DNA of 64,000 nt from JBEKUY01 sp049514555 (lineage in GTDB: Bacteria > Acidobacteriota > Terriglobia > Acidiferrales > UBA7541). The translations under genes were made by a program, and so were the position numbers. The notes under the pieces were generated by a model, which saw nothing but the letters and a program-made list of their open reading frames with translations, did no database searches and was not told where the DNA came from. This document shows positions 17,328-25,481 of the stretch, piece by piece. The stretch lies in contig JBEKUY010000009.1 in assembly GCA_049514555.1 (NCBI GenBank), positions 49,413 to 113,412 of the forward strand, read 5' to 3'. Every line of letters begins with the position of its first letter. Positions within the stretch are counted from its first letter, which is position 1.

Positions 17328-17882
17328 TCATCTAAACAATTCGCGAAGGAGAGATTCGGCTTCCTGGGGCGTGACGTAACATTTTCGGGCAAGTAGATCG
17401 ATCAGATGCATCAGTACGGCGCGCTCGGAGGACGCTTCAGACTGGGGAGCTTGAGGCGCATGTGCCGAAGGAACCGTGGTGAGTTCGGAGTGGCCCGGCT
17501 CGGATTCCAGACCACAACTCAGCTCACGAACCCAGGTCTCGATTGTCGCCCGTTCGGCGGGCTCCATCTGGGTGAACACGAGGCCCATGCCCATTCCGCG
17601 CAGGCTGTAAACGACACACGCCAGGCTCTCGAAGCGCCGGTTGCCCTGCCACACGCTGAGACGCACTTTGGTGCCCAGGGGGAAGGAATTGATCGAGTCC
17701 ACGTAGCAGCCGCCGGCGCCCAGGTCCGTGCATCGGCCCTCGACCTTGGCCATCGAAAGGGGCTCGATGACGCGGGCCGTGGCCATAATTGCATACCGAG
17801 GCCATCGCCTGCGCTCGGCGATTTCTTCGCCGGTCGCGATGGAAGCGCCCCCTGTGATCGTATCTCCTTTCTTTGCAGCCAT
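17328..17882 (-). CDS. PilZ-domain protein (probable c-di-GMP receptor)
   Basis: 184-residue cytoplasmic protein. The PilZ signature is present as RRRWPRY (about residues 25-31), followed by a C-[TD]-L-GAGG segment (about 51-58) that replaces the usual DxSxxG, so binding is likely but not certain. The PilZ barrel covers about 20-120. A C-terminal tail (about 125-184) carries a Pro/Ala-rich linker and a helical segment ending EAESLLRELFR. A GGDEF cyclase occurs at 23.6 kb, so both writer and reader of c-di-GMP are in the window. Confidence 0.82.
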   Translation of the reverse strand: MAAKKGDTITGGASIATGEEIAERRRWPRYAIMATARVIEPLSMAKVEGRCTDLGAGGCYVDSINSFPLGTKVRLSVWQGNRRFESLACVVYSLRGMGMGLVFTQMEPAERATIETWVRELSCGLESEPGHSELTTVPSAHAPQAPQSEASSERAVLMHLIDLLARKCYVTPQEAESLLRELFR

Positions 17883-17991
17883 TCAGCGCACCTGTCCACA
17901 AGAGGGTGTCCCAAGCGCACACTGGATTGAATGCCGCACACGACGGCCAGGAAGGGGGTCCAGTGAATCTTGGCTGGTTTTCCGCCCGCCG

Positions 17992-18969
17992 TCAATCCTT
18001 TCGCGAGCGACCTGTGCTATCCGATGAACGATCGACTCTCGGGTCGGTGGTTTCAGCGAGCGCGCCCTTGTGGTCAGCTCCGTGAATCCCACCGAAGGAA
18101 TCGACGAGGAAGGATCTGCGCCCGGTCTTGCCATAGATCAGCGGTGTGGCCGCTAGGGCAAAGCCGATAATGGCTCCGGAATCCTTCGCGGCCACCGGCG
18201 TGTACCGGAACGAATAGCCTCCGAAGCTCCCGCCGGCCAGATCGGAACTGACGAGGGCCGAAAATCGCGGCGAAGCCGGGCCGCTATCGGGCGGCCCAAG
18301 CTGCGCGAGCGATTCGGGAAACTTGCTGTACAGCTCGCGGTACTTCTCGACGGCCGCGGCAAGGCGCACGAGAGCTCGCACAGAGTCTTCTTCGTTGTCT
18401 TGGAGATCGGCCTGCAGCCATTCTTGCTCGAGCGCATTTAGATCGAGCAACAGCAAGCCTATCGAAAGGAGTTTCCAGCCGCCGCCTTCTCGAACCAACC
18501 CGATGGTGACGCGGCGTGCGCCCACACCGGCACTATCGCCGAGGGGCCGCGCCTCGAGCGGAACGAAGGCGAGGTTTTCCTGGACGTGGGCTGCGCCGAG
18601 CTGCATTTCCGCAGTGATGCTGGCAGTTTCGCAGCGCACCAGAGGCCGTCCCGAAGGATTCGTCAGCAGCCGTGGGACGCCCGGTTCATCGAGAAGAACG
18701 AAACGCTTCATCAAGGCCACGCGCGTTACCGGAGCAAGCCGCTGGAAAACGGTCTCGTTTTCCGGAGTGAAGAAGCTGCCGAAATCGCGCGCGCTTTCCG
18801 AGCAAGCTGCGGCGAGAATATCGCGCAGGGCCAGGGAAGGATCCTGAGTGGCAGTCGGCTCGGCGGATGGTTTCGAAGAGGACTCAGCGGGTACCTGCGC
18901 AGAGGATTGCCCGCAATCAAAGAGCAGCCCAACAAAGAGAAGGACTAATGCGGGACGCAGAACGCGCAT
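17992..18969 (-). CDS. Exported protein of unknown function with pseudopilin-like C-terminus
   Basis: 325-residue protein with a hydrophobic export signal (residues 5-22) ending in a Cys (LLFDCGQ) that is a poor lipobox, then a low-complexity Ser/Pro/Thr linker. Residues about 45-200 are unassigned. The C-terminal third has the pattern LAAAVEKYRELYSKFPESL followed by GGYSFRYTP, resembling the soluble domain of type II/IV pseudopilins but without their N-terminal helix. The ATG at 18969 is 16 bases after the receiver-domain gene's stop, so the pair is probably co-transcribed. Confidence 0.6.
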   Translation of the reverse strand: MRVLRPALVLLFVGLLFDCGQSSAQVPAESSSKPSAEPTATQDPSLALRDILAAACSESARDFGSFFTPENETVFQRLAPVTRVALMKRFVLLDEPGVPRLLTNPSGRPLVRCETASITAEMQLGAAHVQENLAFVPLEARPLGDSAGVGARRVTIGLVREGGGWKLLSIGLLLLDLNALEQEWLQADLQDNEEDSVRALVRLAAAVEKYRELYSKFPESLAQLGPPDSGPASPRFSALVSSDLAGGSFGGYSFRYTPVAAKDSGAIIGFALAATPLIYGKTGRRSFLVDSFGGIHGADHKGALAETTDPRVDRSSDSTGRSRKD

Positions 18970-18985
18970 GAGACCTGAGCCTCCT

Positions 18986-19348
18986 TCAACATTTGGCGGC
19001 GGAGAGAATCGCCGCAAGATCCCGGGTGAATTTCGACCGAGGCATCACCTCGCCGCAACCGGCCGCAAGGGCGCGCTCGGCGAGCTCGGACTGCACATGA
19101 GAAAAGAAGCCGATGACAGGCACGGCGTTATCGGTGGTGCGTAGCATCTCTAGGGCGCCGACAGCGTCAGCGCGCGCATTGAGGTCCACAAGAACGAGCG
19201 CCGGCTGCTGGCTGGCCGCCTTGTCCATTGCATCGGAGAGCGCGTCTGCGCTTGAGACGGCGCGCAGATCGACTCCGACCTGTCGAGCCGTCTCGAGCAG
19301 CTTGGCGTGAAAAACCAGGTCATCCACGAATGCCACGACAGTTGTCAT
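18986..19348 (-). CDS. Stand-alone response-regulator receiver-like protein
   Basis: 120-residue CheY-like domain with no output domain. The acidic pair is in AFVDDLV, the phospho-acceptor Asp in ALVLVDLNAR (about residue 54), and a Lys in PRSKFTRDL near the C-terminus, spaced as in receivers. The motifs are diverged from classical phosphorelay receivers, so phosphorylation is not certain. The start at 19348 is preceded by GGGGGAAG. No histidine kinase gene is adjacent. Confidence 0.68.
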   Translation of the reverse strand: MTTVVAFVDDLVFHAKLLETARQVGVDLRAVSSADALSDAMDKAASQQPALVLVDLNARADAVGALEMLRTTDNAVPVIGFFSHVQSELAERALAAGCGEVMPRSKFTRDLAAILSAAKC

Positions 19349-19406
19349 TCGCTTCCCCCTCGGAATTCGCAGGAACCATTCTGCACCGGATCGCGGCACG
19401 AAATGC

Positions 19407-19850
19407 TCAGTGGGACGAGTGCGGCTTGGCCCCGACGCTTTGTTCGGGGACATCGCCAGGCCGCCCCTTCACGCGGTCGTAAACGGAGAGGTAGCAGACC
19501 GAGCCGATGCTCTCGTTGTAGTAGGTAGGCACGCCGAGCGCTGCGCGCAGTTCCTCATTGAAGCGGCGAAGATTCTGCAGATGCTCGGCGAGGGCGGGGA
19601 ACTTCGACCCATCGTCGGTAAGAAGAAACTTTTGGTACCCGGCATCCCACAGCCGCGTGAATTGACCGCGCCGCATGATCGCCGGCTGGATCGTCATTTG
19701 GTAGCGGCTTCCGGCGATCTGGCGGAACTCGACACCGCATCCATACTTCTCTACGCGAACGACGCCGCGCGTACTGCTGACCGTAAATCCCGCTGCCGGG
19801 AGAGCCTCAAGAACAGTCCGGGCACCGAAGCGTTCGTCTATGGGCCACAT
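19407..19850 (-). CDS. Conserved-looking hypothetical protein
   Basis: 147-residue soluble protein with balanced composition and no signal peptide or known motif. It reads as alpha/beta, with a Tyr/Gln-rich middle and the helical LAEHLQNLRRFNEELRAALG near residue 100. It is first in a minus-strand series with the receiver gene 58 bases downstream, which suggests but does not prove a shared role. Confidence 0.5.
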   Translation of the reverse strand: MWPIDERFGARTVLEALPAAGFTVSSTRGVVRVEKYGCGVEFRQIAGSRYQMTIQPAIMRRGQFTRLWDAGYQKFLLTDDGSKFPALAEHLQNLRRFNEELRAALGVPTYYNESIGSVCYLSVYDRVKGRPGDVPEQSVGAKPHSSH

Positions 19851-20158
19851 GGAAGAGTCAGAGTAAGAGAGCCGGGCGCGGATGTAAAGTGGGGTAGAGA
19901 AAGGAGCTGAATGTCGTAAATGAGTCGGAGAAACCCGAGGCGGTCAAGAGGCAGTTTGCCAAACTGCGCTGGAGGAAAGGGAGCCATTTGATTGAAAATA
20001 CGACTATTTCAGTCGCATTTGCCCGCCACTCACTGCCACCTCGGGGCATTCCTCCTAACTTGCGGTAAAATAGAGGCATACCCGCGGGCAGGGGGAGAGC
20101 ATCAAAGACGCAGCCCGAGGGTCTGAGTTCAAAAATCGGGCTGGGCGGTGACGTACAA
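19851..20158. other. Divergent intergenic region upstream of the cysteine operon
   Basis: About 310 bases between divergent genes. A TAAAAT at 20066-20071 could be a -10 element for the cysM operon, but no good -35 lies 17 bases upstream. No Cys-responsive leader or T-box is recognisable. Confidence 0.35.
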
Positions 20159-21142
20159 GTGTCGGCGGCAGAACCAGCGCTGAGGATTCCAGGCGGCGAT
20201 CCGAGCCTAGTTGCTCGCGGGAGACCGCTCGGCAAGAGTCTGCTCGAGCGTATTGGCAATACCCCGCTGCTGCGACTTGAGCGCATTGGGTGCGAATTGT
20301 CAGACGTCGAGTTTTACGCCAAGGCAGAATGGTTCAATCCCGGCGGATCGGTGAAGGATCGGCCGGCGCGCGGCATGATTCGTGAGGGCGAGCTCTCGGG
20401 CGCGTTAGGCCCGGGAAAGATTATCCTCGACGCGACGAGCGGCAACACGGGGATCGCCTACGCGATGATCGGCGCGGCGCTGGGTTACCCGGTAAAGCTG
20501 TGTCTGCCGGAGAACGCGTCGCACGAGCGAAAGCGCATCCTGAAGGCGTTCGGAGCGGAACTTGAGATCACCCCGGGCGATGAAGGCACCGATGGAGCGA
20601 TCCGGCGCGCGCAGAAGATTTACGCCGGCGAGCCCCGGAAGTACTTCTATCCGGATCAGTACAGCAATCCGGCGAACTGGCAGTCGCATTACCACGGCAC
20701 CGCAAACGAAATCTGGCAACAGACCAGTGGCCGGATTACTCATTTCGTGGCTGGGCTGGGGACAAGCGGGACGTTTGTGGGAACCACGCGGCGGCTCAAG
20801 GAACTGAACCCGGCAGTGCGCTGCGTGAGCCTCCAGCCGGATGCCGTTTTTCACGGCCTTGAGGGCTGGAAGCATATGGAGTCAGCGATTCGTCCCGCGA
20901 TCTACGATGCGACGCTGGCGGATGAGGACTTGAGCGTTGGAACTGAGGAAGCCTACCGGCTGGTGAAGCGCTTGGCGCGCGAGGAGGGTCTGCTGGTGAG
21001 CCCGAGCGCGGCGGCGGCGCTCGTCGGGTGCATGCAGGTGGCGGAACGGATTCCGCAGGGCGAGCACGCCGTGATCGTGACCGTGTTCGCCGATTCTGGA
21101 TCGAAATACCTGAGCGAGCGGTTCTGGGACGAGGTGGAATGA
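20159..21142 (+). CDS. cysM: Cysteine synthase, CysM-type (CysO-linked)
   Basis: 327-residue PLP enzyme of the cysteine synthase / cystathionine beta-synthase fold. The PLP Lys is in GGSVKDRPA (Lys66), the phosphate loop is TSGNTGIAYAM, and a second Gly-rich loop is GLGTSGTFVG. Context decides the subtype: it is followed by a JAMM protease, a ubiquitin-like carrier and an E1-like/rhodanese protein, the gene set of the mycobacterial CysM-Mec-CysO pathway. There the enzyme uses O-phosphoserine and a CysO thiocarboxylate rather than free sulfide. The start is a GTG at 20159, and its stop overlaps the next ATG (ATGA). Confidence 0.88.
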   Translation: MSAAEPALRIPGGDPSLVARGRPLGKSLLERIGNTPLLRLERIGCELSDVEFYAKAEWFNPGGSVKDRPARGMIREGELSGALGPGKIILDATSGNTGIAYAMIGAALGYPVKLCLPENASHERKRILKAFGAELEITPGDEGTDGAIRRAQKIYAGEPRKYFYPDQYSNPANWQSHYHGTANEIWQQTSGRITHFVAGLGTSGTFVGTTRRLKELNPAVRCVSLQPDAVFHGLEGWKHMESAIRPAIYDATLADEDLSVGTEEAYRLVKRLAREEGLLVSPSAAAALVGCMQVAERIPQGEHAVIVTVFADSGSKYLSERFWDEVE

Positions 21143-21588
21143 GCGGCGAGGCGCGGTTGATACTCGGAGGAGAAATCGCAGAGGCGATCCGCGCGCATGG
21201 TGCAGAGACTTATCCGCATGAATGTTGCGGCGCGATGGTGGGGCGCGACGGCGATGAAGAGCGCGAAGTGTTGGCGCTCTGGCCGTTGGTGAACCGGCGG
21301 GACGATTCGCCGCGAAATCGTTTTTCGTTGACGGCGGAAGATGTGTTGGGCGCGGAGCGGGCCGCGCGGGAGAAAGGTCTGGAGGTCATCGGATGGTATC
21401 ACTCGCATCCGGACCACCCGGCGCGGCCGAGCGATTACGACCGCGACCACGCCTGGCCGTGGTACAGCTACGTGATTGTGAGTGTGACAGAGGGCGCGGC
21501 GCGAGCGATAACGTCGTGGCGGCTGGCGGACGATCGCTCGGCGTTCGTGTCGGAAGAAATTGGGCTTCGCGCTGGCGCGTCTGGCTGA
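21139..21588 (+). CDS. mec: JAMM/Mov34 metalloprotease (Mec-type CysO-cysteine hydrolase)
   Basis: 149-residue JAB1/MPN+ zinc protease. The full motif is present: Glu28 in YPHECCG, then HSHP (His88, His90) with Ser98 and Asp101 in RPSDYD. In Mycobacterium the homologous Mec releases cysteine from the C-terminus of CysO-Cys. In Pseudomonas QbsD-type and Wolinella HcyD-type systems, a related protease trims extra residues beyond the carrier's Gly-Gly. Both jobs may apply here because the neighbouring carrier has a tail. It is coupled to cysM by a four-base overlap. Confidence 0.85.
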   Translation: MSGEARLILGGEIAEAIRAHGAETYPHECCGAMVGRDGDEEREVLALWPLVNRRDDSPRNRFSLTAEDVLGAERAAREKGLEVIGWYHSHPDHPARPSDYDRDHAWPWYSYVIVSVTEGAARAITSWRLADDRSAFVSEEIGLRAGASG

Positions 21589-21611
21589 GACCGGAGAGGA
21601 GAGAACGAAGC

Positions 21612-21926
21612 ATGGCAGTGAAGGTGATGATTCCCACGCCGCTGCGGGCTTATGCTGGCAAGCGTGAGTTCGCGGAGCTGGAGGCGCGCACGGTAGGCGA
21701 GGCGTTAGGCCGCCTGACCAGTGAGTTCGGGGAACTGCGCAAGCACCTCTACACCGACGAGGGCCGCATCCGGAGCTTCGTCAACGTGTATGTGAACGAC
21801 GAAGATATCCGCTACCTCGGCAAGGAGGACACGCCCATCAAAGACGGCGACACGATCAGTATTGTGCCGTCGATTGCAGGCGGCTGCGGGCAAGTTCGCA
21901 GTTCACTGTGGACGGAACGGAGATAG
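21612..21926 (+). CDS. cysO: MoaD/ThiS-like sulfur carrier protein with C-terminal extension (CysO-like)
   Basis: 104-residue ubiquitin-fold carrier. The fold core runs from residue 1 to the DGDTISIVPSIAGG end (Gly90-Gly91), which in active carriers must be the free C-terminus so that it can be adenylated and converted to a thiocarboxylate. Here the frame continues 13 more residues, CGQVRSSLWTERR, before TAG. The base sequence reads this plainly and the next gene has its own start two bases later. The tail must therefore be removed, most plausibly by the adjacent JAMM protease. The ATG at 21612 follows GGAGAACGAAG. Confidence 0.85.
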   Translation: MAVKVMIPTPLRAYAGKREFAELEARTVGEALGRLTSEFGELRKHLYTDEGRIRSFVNVYVNDEDIRYLGKEDTPIKDGDTISIVPSIAGGCGQVRSSLWTERR

Positions 21927-21927
21927 C

Positions 21928-23112
21928 ATGGCCACGAAAGTTCGGCCAGCGACGGATGGAACGGCTCAGGCGAAGCTCTCCAAAGACGAGATTTTGCGTT
22001 ATAGCCGCCACCTCATCATGCCCGAAGTCGGAATGGAGGGGCAGCTCAAGCTGAAACAGGCGAAGGTGCTGCTCATTGGCGCTGGCGGCCTGGGCGCGCC
22101 GCTGGGCCTATACCTGGCCGGGGCGGGAGTGGGTCGGCTGGGGCTTGTGGATTTCGACGTCGTGGACTTCACCAACCTGCAGCGCCAGGTGACTTTCGGA
22201 ACGAGCGATGTTGGGCGGCCGAAGATCGAAGCGGCGCGCGAGCGGCTGACGAACCTCAATCCCGAGATCGAGATTGTTCCGCACGAAACCAAACTAACAA
22301 GCAAGAATGCGCTCGACCTCTTCGCTGAGTACGACGTGGTCGTGGACGGCACCGACAATTTTCCCACGCGCTACCTGGTGAACGACGCGTGCATTCTGCA
22401 GGGCAAGCCGAACGTGTATGGGTCCATTTTTCGTTTTGAAGGGCAGGCCACGGTTTTCGGCTATCGGGGTGGGCCATGTTACCGGTGCCTTTATCCGGAA
22501 CCGCCTCCCCCCGGGCTGGTGCCCTCCTGCGCCGAGGGCGGCGTGCTCGGCGTCTTGCCGGGAATCGTCGGAGCGATCCAAGCGATGGAAACAATCAAGC
22601 TGATTCTCGGCAGCGGAGATCTGCTCGTGGGACGGCTGCTGCTTTTTGATGCGCTGGGAATGAAGTTTCGCGAGCTGAAGCTGCGCAAGAACCCGGCGTG
22701 CCCTGTGTGCGGTGAGCATCGCACGATCACCACACTCATCGACTACTACGAATTCTGTGGCGTGCGTGGAGAGGAGTCACCGGTGCCTCAGGTGCAAGTG
22801 CCGGAAATCACCCCGCGGGAGCTCAAGACGCGGCTGGACCGCGGCGACGATCTATTCATCCTTGACGTGCGCGAACCCCACGAGTATCAGATCTGTAACC
22901 TGAAGGGACACTTGATTCCCCTGGGAGAGCTGCCGCGGCGCGTGCATGAGTTGGATAGTTCGCGCGAGATCATCGCCCATTGTAGAAGCGGAAAGCGCTC
23001 GGCGGACGCAGTCGAGTTCCTGCGCAAGGCTGGTTTCCGCAAGATACTCAATCTCAAGGGCGGGATTCTCGCGTGGTCCGATGAAGTGGACCCGTCAGTG
23101 CCGAAGTACTGA
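21928..23112 (+). CDS. moeZ: MoeZ-type adenylyltransferase/sulfurtransferase (ThiF plus rhodanese)
   Basis: 394-residue two-domain protein. The E1-like ThiF domain (about residues 20-265) has the nucleotide loop LLIGAGGLGAPLG, NLQRQV and the zinc pairs CYRC and CPVC. The C-terminal rhodanese domain (about 290-394) carries the active-site Cys in IAHCRSGKRS. MoeZ adenylates the Gly-Gly end of CysO/MoaD-type carriers and transfers sulfur to form the thiocarboxylate. The ATG at 21928 is two bases after the cysO stop and follows ACGGAG. It completes a four-gene cysteine operon. Confidence 0.88.
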   Translation: MATKVRPATDGTAQAKLSKDEILRYSRHLIMPEVGMEGQLKLKQAKVLLIGAGGLGAPLGLYLAGAGVGRLGLVDFDVVDFTNLQRQVTFGTSDVGRPKIEAARERLTNLNPEIEIVPHETKLTSKNALDLFAEYDVVVDGTDNFPTRYLVNDACILQGKPNVYGSIFRFEGQATVFGYRGGPCYRCLYPEPPPPGLVPSCAEGGVLGVLPGIVGAIQAMETIKLILGSGDLLVGRLLLFDALGMKFRELKLRKNPACPVCGEHRTITTLIDYYEFCGVRGEESPVPQVQVPEITPRELKTRLDRGDDLFILDVREPHEYQICNLKGHLIPLGELPRRVHELDSSREIIAHCRSGKRSADAVEFLRKAGFRKILNLKGGILAWSDEVDPSVPKY

Positions 23113-23220
23113 TACCTCGGGAACAACCCCGGCAGAAGTTCCGGTCCCTTTCGGCAGCGGCGTCTGGAGAGAGAAGCAACGCAAGACAGGCAAGAATGCC
23201 CGTCCTGCCTGGAGGAGAAA

Positions 23221-23514
23221 GTGCTCTCGACACAGATCAAGGTGTTCAACAACGGTCCGATCCTAATTGAAGGAGATTTTCAGGTTGTGGACCCTGAGGG
23301 GAAGGCCTTCCTATTTCCGGGACGGACAGCGATTGCGCTCTGCCGCTGCGGGCACTCTGCGAATAAGCCGTTCTGCGACGGAGCTCACAAGACATGTGGG
23401 CTCCTCCATGCCGTGCAAGCCCGAGAGCTGCCCCTCGCCAAGCCCAAAGTGTGTTTCTTGCGGTTTGTCACGCACATGAGACTGTCTCAGACTGATACAC
23501 TTGCTCGCGTTTGA
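23221..23514 (+). CDS. CDGSH-type 2Fe-2S protein
   Basis: 97-residue protein with an N-terminal beta domain and the CDGSH cluster motif: Cys41, Cys43, Cys52 and His56 in CRCGHSANKPFCDGAHK, the three-Cys-one-His ligand set. The GTG start is preceded by GGAGGAGAAA. Bacterial homologues are small soluble electron or cluster carriers. After the motif the usual short end is replaced by about 35 extra residues with a Cys and hydrophobic stretches, possibly from read-through after a small frameshift. It follows moeZ by about 110 bases. Confidence 0.78.
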   Translation: MLSTQIKVFNNGPILIEGDFQVVDPEGKAFLFPGRTAIALCRCGHSANKPFCDGAHKTCGLLHAVQARELPLAKPKVCFLRFVTHMRLSQTDTLARV

Positions 23515-23591
23515 ACCAGTTTCACGTGCCTGCTGGTTATCCTTAATAATTCCATAGACTTGCGCAAAGAGTACAGTGCCAGCGCTCACCA

Positions 23592-25064
23592 GTGCGGCGT
23601 CGCAGGTATGCCCATGCGGACAATCTGCGTCCAGGGCATAACATAAGTCCTTTTTGCACAGTCAATTACAACACACAAAAACACGACGAAAAAGGTCATC
23701 CGCATGCATATCTTCGTGGCGCCTCGGCTTTGCTGGGCGTTTTGGAGGAAGTTTTGGGGGATTTGAGCCGTTTTCGCAGGGTATTGGGCTTCGGTCGCCG
23801 ACACCGCGCGGCTCTCGGGCTCGCGGGAGCAATCTTGCTTGGCGCTGCCGGACTGGCTTGGCTGCGCGGCGGACAGTTTGAGACGTACCCTGAGACCTAC
23901 CTTTACCTCGAAGTGGCGGGAACGTTTCTATCCTTCTGCTACGCCGCGAACGCCTTGGTGCGTTTCCGCGGGACCCATGACCGCATCGCCCTGATCCTCG
24001 CCTTTGGATTTGTCACCTCTGGGCTCATCGAGACAGTTGGGTATTTCGGTCTGCGCGATTTGCTCGAGCGCGGGCCATCGGCTCTCTCTCACGTGCCCAT
24101 GGGATGGATGGTGGGGAGGACATTGCTCGGCACCCTGCTGCTGGCGGCCATCGTGGTCGAGCGCAATATTCCGATGGCGCGGCAGCCGAGCCGTGAGATC
24201 GCGGGCGCGCTGCTCGCCGTCGCGGTGGCCTCCTATGTGACGAGCGCGGCATTCTTGGCAGCGCCTGCGGCGCCGGTCGTGCACTCCACCCGATTCTTGG
24301 CGCGGCCGTGGGACCTGCTTCCTGCGTCGGTTTTCCTGCTCGCAGCGGTCCTTTTCCGCCAGCGGTTGCGGTTCACTGCGACGGTTTTCGACCGCGCCCT
24401 GATCTGGGTGGCGGTGCTGAACGCGGGATGCCACTTGGTGGCCGGCTTCTCCGACCACTTGTTCGATGGGCCATTTCTCGTGGCTGAAATCCTGAAGACC
24501 TCCAGTTACGCGCTGATCCTTGGCGCGGCGGTCTTGGACAACGCGCGTTTGTTCGACCAAGTGCGGCGGATGGCGGCGAGCGACCCGCTCACCGGCCTGG
24601 CGAACTACCGGCGCATGATCGCGGTGCTCGAAAGCGAATTAGGCCGTTCGCGGCGGACGGGCCGGCCGTTCAGCGTGGTCTTGTTCGATATGGATCAGCT
24701 AAAGAAGATCAATGACGAGCACGGCCATCTAGTGGGGAGCCGGGCGCTCTGTCGGCTGGCAAACCTGATGCGCACGAACTGTCGGACGGTTGACACGGCG
24801 GCGCGCTACGGAGGAGATGAATTCGCGCTGGTGCTGCCGGAAGCAGGGGCCGAGATCGCTCAGCGCGTCATCCGGCGGATCTCCGAACGCCTGTCGGGCG
24901 ATGGGGAATTTCCGGCAGTTTCGGCGAGTGCTGGCGCTGCGGTCTATCCGGTTGATGGCGACACGGTGGAAAGACTGCTGGGCGCGGCGGACCGGGCGCT
25001 CTACCGCATGAAGGGCTCCCCAAACGGTGTGAAGGCATTGACGCGGATTGCCGCCTGCTTTTAA
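23592..25064 (+). CDS. Membrane-anchored diguanylate cyclase (GGDEF)
   Basis: 490-residue protein. The middle part (about residues 75-320) contains seven or eight hydrophobic helices resembling a MASE-type sensor. The C-terminal GGDEF domain has intact GGDEF (residues 407-411) and SDPLTGLANYRRM at its start, so c-di-GMP synthesis is expected. An RxxD inhibitory site, RTVD, lies five residues before GGDEF (398-401), so product inhibition is likely. The start is uncertain because the first 40 residues are polar and not conserved-looking, and no good ribosome-binding site is seen. The PilZ protein at 17.3 kb could be a receptor. Confidence 0.85.
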   Translation: MRRRRYAHADNLRPGHNISPFCTVNYNTQKHDEKGHPHAYLRGASALLGVLEEVLGDLSRFRRVLGFGRRHRAALGLAGAILLGAAGLAWLRGGQFETYPETYLYLEVAGTFLSFCYAANALVRFRGTHDRIALILAFGFVTSGLIETVGYFGLRDLLERGPSALSHVPMGWMVGRTLLGTLLLAAIVVERNIPMARQPSREIAGALLAVAVASYVTSAAFLAAPAAPVVHSTRFLARPWDLLPASVFLLAAVLFRQRLRFTATVFDRALIWVAVLNAGCHLVAGFSDHLFDGPFLVAEILKTSSYALILGAAVLDNARLFDQVRRMAASDPLTGLANYRRMIAVLESELGRSRRTGRPFSVVLFDMDQLKKINDEHGHLVGSRALCRLANLMRTNCRTVDTAARYGGDEFALVLPEAGAEIAQRVIRRISERLSGDGEFPAVSASAGAAVYPVDGDTVERLLGAADRALYRMKGSPNGVKALTRIAACF

Positions 25065-25083
25065 GCAACAGAGAGGAAATGAC

Positions 25084-25359
25084 GTGCCGAAGATCTACAT
25101 AGGGACGTGTTTCGAAGGCCGGACTCCGCTTGAGGCGGGCGTGCACTTCCTGGGGAGCGGCGCTCGTCTGAAAACGATGCGACGGCCGGAGCCGGATAAC
25201 CGGCTGGGGCTTGTGTCGCGCACCAAGAAGTTTCGTTCGACGGCCCGAGTGGCCTACTCCCAGACGTTGCCCGCCACGGGCACCGCCACCGGTGTGGGAT
25301 TCTTCGAGCCACGAGAGCGATGGATGATCCAATCTGAATCAAGCTCGACTCTGCGATAG
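25084..25359 (+). CDS. Possible small hypothetical protein
   Basis: 91-codon ORF from a GTG 19 bases after the GGDEF gene, preceded by AGAGAGGAAAT. It starts VPKIYIGTCFEG and has no known motif. The ribosome-binding site and operon position support it, but the composition does not discriminate. A further 31-codon ORF with GGGGGAAA before its ATG (25375) runs through the terminator hairpin and is probably not a gene. Confidence 0.35.
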   Translation: MPKIYIGTCFEGRTPLEAGVHFLGSGARLKTMRRPEPDNRLGLVSRTKKFRSTARVAYSQTLPATGTATGVGFFEPRERWMIQSESSSTLR

Positions 25360-25416
25360 AGCGGAAAGGGGGAAATGTCTCGGGAAAGACAGACACTGGT
25401 GCAAAAGGCATTTTCG

Positions 25417-25465
25417 AAGCGCCGGAGAAGTCCTGGGAAGGCACTCCGGCGCTTCGGCTTTTCTT
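25417..25465 (+). terminator. Rho-independent terminator
   Basis: A perfect 11-bp stem (AAGCGCCGGAG pairing with CTCCGGCGCTT, positions 25417-25427 and 25444-25454) with a 16-base loop, followed by CGGCTTTTCTT. It closes the plus-strand run that ends with the GGDEF region. An A-rich left flank may let it work weakly for the minus-strand glycosyltransferase as well. Confidence 0.8.
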
Positions 25466-25481
25466 GCTGAGATGAGACGCC

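Noticed and set aside
25375..25470. 31-codon ORF with a good ribosome-binding-like site
   Set aside because: It runs through the stem and T-run of the terminator at 25417, so translation to the end is unlikely.
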